Source: Kryptolebias marmoratus (lineage: Eukaryota > Chordata > Actinopteri > Cyprinodontiformes > Rivulidae). From it: a DNA stretch of 64,000 nucleotides. The notes beneath the pieces are model-generated. The model did no database searches. It saw nothing but the letters and a program-made list of their open reading frames with translations, and was not told where the DNA came from. The DNA lies in the NCBI RefSeq assembly GCF_001649575.2, contig NC_051439.1, forward strand, positions 15,807,705-15,871,704, given 5' to 3'. Of the stretch, positions 60,601 through 64,000 are shown in pieces. Position 1 is the first letter of the stretch, and the number at the start of each line of letters is the position of its first letter. The translations under genes and the position numbers were made by a program.

Positions 60601-62366
60601 TTAATGCAGTGACAGAGAGATAAATCATCTGTTATTTCCTCAGCTGATTGTCAAAAGCAAGGCAGTGCAGTCATATTTAGGTGGAAAACATAAAATGCAT
60701 CAAGAAAATAGAAAGTCAAAAGACCTAAGAAGAAAACAGAATAAAAAAAAAACAAGACCAAAAAAAGAAAAGCACCCATTTAACAGATATATGAAAATAC
60801 AATGTCATTTGACATATGTATTTTTAATGTTTTACAATATATTTGTAAAACAATGTTTTATTAGTTTAATTTATTATTTATTAATTTGCTTTTTGCTGTA
60901 TTTTTTCCTCCCTTTTTTTTTCTTCTTTTAACTCTGATCCATTGTGTTTCTGTTTAGAACATCAGAGATACAATAGATATACCACTACCAAAACTGCCAT
61001 TTTATTTATTAATCTTTTTTAACAGTCCCTCTACAACCCGTCCATACATCAGTGCAGTTTAATGGTAATTATCAATCTGCCGGGCGGCATCAAAGTACAT
61101 TCTGCCTCAAGATTATAAAGTAATAAAATAGCACCTGTAATTTTTGTCTGAAACACGTTCATCCTAATACATGCTACTGCTCTCTAAGTGGTATGGTAAA
61201 AAAAAAGGCCAACCTTACCTGAAGATAGTGGCATGGCCTCAGGTTGGATTTAAGGTCAGTGGGTGTCATGGGCTTCTCCAGGTTGAGTGAGGACTTCCTG
61301 TAGGCCTCCTTGGCTTGGCTGACTGTTAGTGTTGACCAGGAGCTCCTTTTCATAAACTTGCCCTCCGGTGCCATGCTAATGTTCTCACAGGCTGAACACT
61401 TGACATCGTTGTTACTCTTAGATGTCTTTAGTGAGAGATCCCCGGCCAGGTGGCTGTGAACTGAATCAGGATAACAGTGGCTGATGTGGTCCACAGGATG
61501 CCGCGACATGATGCTCGGTGTTCTGTACGTGCTGTCGCTATCGAGATTGTCATCCGAGCTCCACCATCCTCCGGAGCGCTGCTTTCCACCGCTGTCAGAC
61601 TTGCGGTCTTTGCTCTTGCTGCGTTTGCTGTGTTTGTGGTGGCCTTGGTGGTGGTGATGGTGGTGGTGTGAGCTGTCCCTGTGCGAGTCGCTTTTGGTAC
61701 CGTTCATCTTGGAAGATCCTTCCAGGGAGTGTGACTTTGTAAAAAGTTTTTGTACAGAGTGAACTAGGTGACGAATCCGCCCGGGGCTTTCATTGCGCTG
61801 CTCTGTAGTGGTAGTTGTGGTAGAGGTGCGCTGGTACTGCAACGTGTGGAAGCCGTCCCGGTGCAGCGGCATCTGCTTTTCAAACTGATCCAAGAGATTT
61901 GCTGGGATTCGGTTCATTTTGCCACTGCCACCATGTGAGGATGAGCCGCCGTCGTCTCGGGAGTCTCTTCCACCAGATGTGTTTCCACCGCTGTCTCTTG
62001 AAGAGCTGCCATAATGCATGCGAGGGAAAGTGCTGCTAGATATGGAGTGGTCGGTGGCTGATAGGGACACCGGCATCATCATGCACTCGGAGTGGATGGA
62101 GCTCCGTGGGGAACAGCGGTGGTGACTCTCGAGGACACAGCTCTCAGTGGGACTGAGGAGGTAGGAGGGCGACCGTGGGTCACCATGGTGGAGATGGTGG
62201 TCTAGGGAATGGTCACATTCGACCAGGCCGCAGGCGTGAGGCGAGGTGGGCGACGTGAGCTGGAGGTGGGCAGGGCGACCACCAGAGAGACCCTTCATGT
62301 TCCTGGGCGGAGGGGAGTAACTGTCCTCATCGAAGTACCGCGAGGGTGTCCATGAATACTGCTGGT
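15402..62366 (-). CDS. dlgap2: Dlgap2 (SAPAP2/GKAP2), postsynaptic density scaffold, 5'-truncated by the window
   Basis: Eleven exons join without a phase conflict: A 62366-61219, B 52086-51872, C 44829-44761, D 43764-43605, E 42363-42147, F 28453-28068, G 19158-19070, H 18923-18484, I 18397-18306, J 15910-15758, K 15608-15402. They encode about 1057 residues to the stop. DLGAP proteins bind the guanylate-kinase domain of PSD-95 through short RxxSYxRA-type repeats, LC8 dynein light chain through GIQV motifs, and the Shank PDZ domain through a C-terminal QTRL. All are visible: SSSYVKA (B), NQSYMRAV (D), HSYLRAIQAGYSQDD (E), SSIGIQV (F), HSVGIQVEDD (G), the GKAP homology domain (H-K) and IYIPEAQTRL (K). 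Exon A resembles DLGAP2 more than DLGAP1, and the cln8 neighbour supports DLGAP2. Which teleost duplicate (2a or 2b) it is cannot be told. The first N-terminal residues lie beyond 64000. Confidence 0.95.
15758..15910 (-). CDS. dlgap2: dlgap2 exon J
   Basis: 153 nt, phase 0 at both ends (TTCCACCAG acceptor, AAGAAG|GTGAGT donor). Encodes DPSAMPRPTSQDLAGFWDLL, QLSIDDVSMKFDQLQQIKNN and NWKPVESPEKK, matching the family's SQDLAGFWDxLQLSI core. Confidence 0.96.
17600..17860 (+). repeat. dispersed repeat family A, copy 3
   Basis: Shares TTTCAGAAAGTAATCATTGGA, the AAGATG..CACCGCCAACT equivalent of the middle block, and TTTGGTGTGGTAGTAGCTTA with copies 1 and 2. Confidence 0.75.
17885..18080 (+). repeat. 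dispersed repeat family A, copy 4 (fragment)
   Basis: Keeps CTACAACTG, TTTTGGAGTCAACCCATTTT and AAGATGGCCAC, then diverges. Confidence 0.55.
18306..18397 (-). CDS. dlgap2: dlgap2 exon I
   Basis: 92 nt, phase 1 in (TTTGTTTCAG), phase 0 out (AACCTG|GTAAGA). Encodes LGKIRSAVGSAQLLMSQKFQ then QFYWLCQQNL, a near-invariant helix of the GKAP domain. Confidence 0.95.
18484..18923 (-). CDS. dlgap2: dlgap2 exon H, start of GKAP homology domain
   Basis: 440 nt, phase 2 in (CAACTCCTCAG), phase 1 out (GAGGACA|GTGAGT). Encodes FKRSNSVTAAVQADLELE (a third LC8-type site, AVQAD), a Pro/Ser/Arg-rich middle with PPSPRE repeated, then DGSWFMQLLHTETKRMEGWC, which opens the conserved GH1 domain, and ENDLSED. Confidence 0.94.
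19070..19158 (-). CDS. dlgap2: dlgap2 exon G
   Basis: 89 nt, phase 0 in (CATTTAAG), phase 2 out (AAAAAGG|GTGAGC). Encodes VEAATDSESESKGCREFHSV then GIQVEDDKK. It carries the second GIQV-type LC8-binding motif. Confidence 0.9.
19730..19800 (+). repeat. dispersed repeat family A, copy 5 (head fragment)
   Basis: Only the head is present: GACTGTTAGCAAAATATCTC, ATAAACCACTGGATGGGTTT, AGTGAAACT. Confidence 0.6.
22130..22725 (+). mobile_element. degenerate Tc1/mariner-like transposon, internally deleted
   Basis: The plus strand keeps the 3' half of a fish Tc1-like transposase reading frame. Recognisable pieces are the ACTAAAGAGGAGAGGGACCA region, CTGGAAAGGCACCATGAATG, GACCCAGGACTGTTGAGCAG, and the RRPRTVEQFES peptide followed by a VQTVVK stop-type end. 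The usual segment between the first glycine-rich block and RRPRTVEQ, which holds the catalytic acidic residues, is missing, and frameshifts occur on both sides. The 3' flank runs into the AATAAAATGTGG tail typical of this family. It cannot encode a working transposase. Confidence 0.8.
26040..26245 (+). repeat. dispersed repeat family A, copy 6
   Basis: Tail half only: ACTCTGTCAGTTTTACACAT, TTTGGTGTGGTAGCAGC, GACCAAAAAGGCTAAAACTC, AAAATAAGATGATCTTAG. Confidence 0.75.
28068..28453 (-). CDS. dlgap2: dlgap2 exon F
   Basis: 386 nt, phase 1 in (GGAAAAGGTAG..CTTTTCCAG type acceptor ending TTTCCAG), phase 0 out (ATACAG|GTTAGT). Encodes ITYTPNYKKAPPPVPPRTTS, KPLISITAQSSTESTQDAYH, a divergent Gly-rich stretch, LYNSTDSLDSTKAVTIAMEA, and SSIGIQ. 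The proline-rich PPPVPPRT is a likely SH3 ligand, and SIGIQV across the junction is an LC8-binding-type motif. Confidence 0.95.
33410..33710 (+). repeat. dispersed repeat family A, copy 7
   Basis: Nearly full length: head TTTATTACCAAAATATGTCA, middle AACTGATTAACTTTTAGAGT and AATATGGCTGCCACAGCC, GCTGTGGTAGTAGCTGAGAG, and tail GGGCGATATGCATTCCTTCA. Confidence 0.8.
33892..33916. repeat. short perfect inverted repeat
   Basis: CCCCAGGTA and TACCTGGGG arms around a seven-base loop. Confidence 0.6.
34500..34720 (+). mobile_element. Tc1-like transposase relic
   Basis: The plus-strand frame reads GLCGGVTWRKLPLSKKKMTA, the usual Tc1 linker between the DNA-binding and catalytic halves. It is followed by a CTTCTGGAACAACATTCT piece and, after a deletion, TTTGGGTTTGTTTTGCAGCC, which belongs to the later glycine-rich block. 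The DDE core is lost. It is interrupted at its right end by the inverted-repeat element starting near 34722. Confidence 0.7.
34722..35549. mobile_element. DNA element with terminal inverted repeats (non-autonomous)
   Basis: The left end reads TACTACGAAGCAGGTTCAAC and the right end is its near reverse complement (AATCCTGCTTCGTAGTTCAG), about 820 bases apart. Inner bases also match in inverted orientation (CAACTTA at left, TAAGTTA at right). No transposase frame is present. The ends look like a common fish MITE family, but I cannot name it with certainty. Confidence 0.65.
38029..40427 (-). CDS. unidentified 2.4-kb terminal exon inside the dlgap2 E-F intron
   Basis: An open frame of about 798 codons ending in TGA at 38031-38029. 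The whole frame back to its upstream stop (near 40500) has no ATG until the methionine of AAISMQWKEE, about 90 codons after the acceptor. This argues for a downstream exon rather than a gene start. The acceptor TTTGTCTTCCAG at 40428 leaves phase 1, matching the exon E donor exactly. Product in order: acidic start (DRNYVQDETCLPDQD); an amphipathic, probably coiled-coil stretch from DIQASIKES through EEVSAMRQELAELRRDLCKE to FNTNFNTFTQHYN; a Gly/Thr-rich linker; about 500 Pro/Ser/Asp/Glu-rich, probably disordered residues; and a basic tail (RWQRRGKRRDSVRR) ending YVSLTL, a class II-type PDZ ligand. I do not recognise the family. It is either an alternative Dlgap2 C-terminus or the last exon of a nested gene. 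Confidence 0.6.
40428..42146 (-). other. dlgap2: sequence between exon E and the 40427 acceptor
   Basis: No other coding exon is apparent on the minus strand. If the 38029-40427 exon is spliced to exon E, this is its 1.7-kb intron. Alternative CAG acceptors exist upstream of 40428 (for example after TTCTCTC near 40487), but only 40428 was chosen for phase and context. Confidence 0.45.
42147..42363 (-). CDS. dlgap2: dlgap2 exon E
   Basis: 217 nt, phase 0 in (CTCTTCTAG), phase 1 out (ACTACAG|GTGAGG). Encodes VSETEVNGQFESVCESVFSE, then ALDLPGCFRTRSHSYLRAIQ and AGYSQDDDCIPP. This includes a well-conserved guanylate-kinase-binding repeat. The phase-1 donor fits both exon F and the terminal-exon candidate at 40427. 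Confidence 0.95.
42364..43604 (-). other. dlgap2: dlgap2 intron D-E
   Basis: 1.24 kb of AT-rich sequence with nothing else recognised. Confidence 0.7.
43605..43764 (-). CDS. dlgap2: dlgap2 exon D with tandem donor
   Basis: 160 nt using the distal donor CAG|GTGAGT, or 151 nt (low end 43614) using CAA|GTGAGC nine bases earlier. The acceptor is GTATTCAG, phase 2. Encodes QSYHLQATREIH, SPKFRSRNQSYMRAVSTLSQ (a guanylate-kinase-binding repeat) and ASCVSQ, with an optional VSQ. Confidence 0.93.
43765..44760 (-). other. dlgap2: dlgap2 intron C-D
   Basis: About 1 kb, nothing recognised. The 43627-44043 minus frame overlaps exon D in another frame and is not supported. Confidence 0.7.
44761..44829 (-). 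CDS. dlgap2: dlgap2 exon C (small)
   Basis: 69 nt, phase 2 in (CTACCCACAG) and phase 2 out (TTAAG|GTGAAT). Encodes SYHLDKINSDMHNYITNFAA plus three residues. It bridges exons B and D in frame, with junction codons AGC and AGT both serine. Confidence 0.88.
44916..45730. mobile_element. DNA element with about 50-bp imperfect terminal inverted repeats
   Basis: The left end (ACAGTGCTGTGCAAACGTCT, then CACCCTCGATTTCTTTGTAC) matches the reverse complement of the right end (GCAGCACTGTGCAAAACTCG, then CATCCCTCATTTCTTTATAT). The interior, about 815 bases overall, shows no transposase, so this is a non-autonomous element. The GTGCAAA termini resemble a widespread fish DNA-transposon family. Confidence 0.75.
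45957..45983. repeat. (CA)n microsatellite
   Basis: About 12 CA units after a GTGTGCG lead-in. Confidence 0.9.
46505..46670 (+). repeat. second dispersed repeat (GATCCGGA ... CAGACAGACGAACAGACAG)
   Basis: Reads GTGATCCGGAGCATTGCCAA, AAATTTCATCAAAATCTGTT, and ends in a CAGACAGACGAACAGACAGA run. This plan is familiar from dispersed fish repeats. It is not the same as family A. Confidence 0.5.
50681..50731. repeat. long hairpin 1
   Basis: GTACAAGCC..TTTAATGGAC pairs with GTCCACTTAAAGCTTGGCTTGTAC on the other side of a short loop. About 18 base pairs form, with one four-base bulge. Confidence 0.65.
50768..50811. repeat. long hairpin 2
   Basis: CTTTGAAAGGGCAGGT and ACCTGCCCTTTGAAA flank a nine-base loop. 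Eleven perfect pairs, one mismatch, then three more. Confidence 0.7.
51872..52086 (-). CDS. dlgap2: dlgap2 exon B
   Basis: 215 nt, phase 0 in (CTCAACAG acceptor), phase 2 out (CCAGAG|GTACGA). Encodes VPQDEWGGYPGGGKDDE, then the first PSD-95 guanylate-kinase-binding repeat RMRSSSYVKAMGDEESGESD, then RPDALIKAIIRPKDLLDTQ. Confidence 0.94.
53795..53830. repeat. perfect 12-bp inverted repeat
   Basis: ATGCGTTCCCTT at 53795-53806 and its exact reverse complement at 53819-53830, separated by twelve bases. Confidence 0.75.
57860..58130 (+). repeat. dispersed repeat family A, copy 8
   Basis: Head GTCTGTCTTTTAGCAAAATA, a deletion in the middle, then ATTAAGCTCAAAATCTGGTG, GTGGCAGTAGCTGAGAGTCA and a degraded tail with AATATGCGTTTTTCAATGAA. 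Confidence 0.75.
61219..62366 (-). CDS. dlgap2: dlgap2 exon A, large N-terminal exon
   Basis: 1148 nt. Acceptor CTTTCACAG (phase 1), donor CTTCAG|GTAAGG (phase 0). Encodes about 382 residues from QQYSWTP through NRIPANLLDQFEKQMPLHRD, GRIRHLVHSVQKLFTKSHSL, GGWWSSDDNLDSDSTYRTPS and KRSSWSTLTVSQAKEAYRKS to RPCHYLQ. It contains a Ser/Gly-rich run and a seven-histidine run before a basic KHSKRSKSKDRK segment. Its phase-1 acceptor requires an upstream coding exon outside the window. Confidence 0.95.
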
Positions 62367-64000
62367 CTGTGAAAGAAAGAAACACACACACAAAGAGGAA
62401 ATTACAAAAAGCATTTTCCCAGAAGAGAAAGCTATTTCAAACCTAATGATGACAAAAAAAAAACACTTGTACCACCTAACATACTTTTTGGACATTATGC
62501 TTCACTCTCACTCACTTCAACTACACAATATCAACATAAAAGCCCCAAACTGTTGACATGAAATCCAAAAACTGCAGCGTCCAAATCTTAGTGCTCCTAT
62601 TTTTGCTACTTCAAATCATGTCTGGAGTGGCATTATTCTGCAGGGAGAGGGGTGAAAAAAAAGTAGAGAATGTATACAAAGGAAGGACAGGCGACAGGTA
62701 GAAGCCTGCATTGCCATTTATCCAATGCAAAGTGAAATAATAGCCTATCACTCTGTGGTGCTGGTGTCATCCGTCAAAGCCCTGAGCAGTGCGCTGTGAG
62801 GCAAACAGCCAGATAGGAGTCCTTGGGAGGTGATCACCAAATGCACCCTTCCTCTCTGTTACTCGACTAGTTTTCAATTAAAGCACAATTCTGTGTGATC
62901 AGTCATCGAGGGCAAACATTCCAGCTTCAAATTCCAATACATTTAGTGAAATTAGAGAAAAAAGTTAACGTTATGTTTCACCATTATCTCCTCCCTCTCT
63001 GATTTCAGTGTCCTTGAGTCAAGATAATGCGGGTTTAAGCGAAGCCCTGCATCATGAACATAATAAAAAAAAGTCATAGCGAGTCAAAAAATGACTTATT
63101 GGTTTTAACCTTTATGATTTTACATAGAAAGTGGTGAAAAGCATGCCAGTAAAATCTCTACTTTACAAGCTGCCAGCTACAGAAGCTAATGAATGTTTAC
63201 TAAGTTTAGTTACGAGACTACAAAACATTATTTAACTATGTAAAATGAAAAATGTCTTAAAATATGAACTGCTCTCCGTCAGCAGGATTTCTCATTACTT
63301 AGCTCTCCACCAGAAGGGGAATATTTTGCTAGAAAAACTCACCCAAGTCTCATTTGAAACTTTTCTGTGCCCAGTTTTGCAAAATGGGAAACAAACAGAA
63401 AAAACAAAGAAACTAAGCTAAGCTCACTTGCCTTTTAAAGATGTGTCTCATAAAGGCGACCACTCAAGCCGTAACCTCATAAACTGAAGGAGAGTTTTTA
63501 TGAGCCACAGCGGAAGGAGTGGACAGAGCAGGAGAGCAGTTTTAGACAAAACTGCAGCACTTTCAGTATCGACAACCCACTGAATCCTACAGATATGTTC
63601 ATAAACCTAATTATGATACTCTGACATGTTAATTATTATTTAATAGATCAGTTGGACCTTAATGACCACCTCAACTGTGATTATTCTGGCACTTAAATGA
63701 GCAATTGTGTCAGAGTCAGTGAGTAGAAAATCAGCGGAAGCTAAGTTCCTGAAAGCTGACTCCTTCCTTTTGACTAAATTATATTTGACTGGTTCAGAGG
63801 ATATTACTGCTGGGATGTTCCTCCAAATTAAGGCCACAGAACAACTTCTTGTATCAAAAGACTGCCTGAAAATCAAAAAGAAAGTCTGAACTTGACCTTA
63901 ATCTGATTCTCTTTAATTGAGCCAATGCTTTGCTCTATTTCTTTTTCTTTCAGCTGTACCAGAGGCATGTTTTATGTGTTTTATAACACATTCAGTCTTT
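62367..64000 (-). other. dlgap2: dlgap2 intron upstream of exon A
   Basis: No further coding exon recognised to the window edge. Exon A has a phase-1 acceptor, so the preceding coding exon must lie beyond 64000 or be too short to see here. Confidence 0.6.

Larger units (their letters stand above)
52087..61218 (-). other. dlgap2: dlgap2 intron A-B (9.1 kb)
   Basis: No exon seen. It contains a perfect 12-bp inverted repeat at 53795-53830, a family A copy at 57860-58130, and AT-rich or A-rich low-complexity sequence at about 60720-60930. The longer frames (for example 57375-57701 plus) are composition-driven and unsupported. Confidence 0.6.

Noticed and set aside
60665..60931. 88-codon frame ending in a phenylalanine run
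   Set aside because: Low-complexity A-rich and T-rich sequence only.
61477..61742. Plus-strand frames with Val/Cys-rich product
   Set aside because: Shadow of the histidine-rich part of dlgap2 exon A.

Overview
The window looks like teleost fish nuclear DNA, probably percomorph. The evidence is AT-rich sequence, widely spaced exons with GT/AG borders, CA microsatellites, fish-type Tc1 and other DNA-transposon remnants, and the neighbouring genes cln8 and dlgap2, which are also adjacent in human 8p23.3. Both recognised genes lie on the minus strand, and nothing prokaryotic or viral was recognised.

Layout from low to high coordinates. (1) About 1-4000: no recognised coding sequence. A GC-rich block at 3640-3990 has minus-strand CCAAT boxes, a CACGTG box and two splice-donor candidates, so it looks like the promoter and first exon of a further minus-strand gene running out of the window. 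By human gene order this could be arhgef10, but no arhgef10 protein was seen. (2) About 4460-7720: complete cln8, with two coding exons (289 codons), a 5' UTR exon, a 3' region with several poly(A) signals, and a promoter carrying a perfect palindromic CLEAR element. (3) About 8000-15400: gene-poor sequence, part of which is probably the dlgap2 3' UTR. (4) 15402-62366: eleven phase-consistent coding exons of dlgap2, encoding about 1057 residues. They run from the large N-terminal exon to the EAQTRL Shank-binding C-terminus. Only the 5'-most exon(s) lie beyond the window.

The most unusual item is a 2.4-kb open, same-strand terminal-exon candidate at 38029-40427 inside the long dlgap2 intron between exons E and F. 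Its acceptor phase matches the exon E donor exactly. Splicing to it would replace the GKAP homology domain and PDZ ligand of Dlgap2 with about 800 unrelated, largely disordered residues. The alternative is that it is the last exon of a nested gene that I cannot identify.

The introns carry a dispersed repeat family (at least eight fragments, all in one orientation), two degenerate Tc1-like transposons, two DNA elements with terminal inverted repeats, several hairpins and microsatellites. The two recognised genes do not share a pathway: Cln8 is an ER membrane cargo receptor for lysosomal enzymes, and Dlgap2 is a postsynaptic scaffold linking PSD-95 to Shank.
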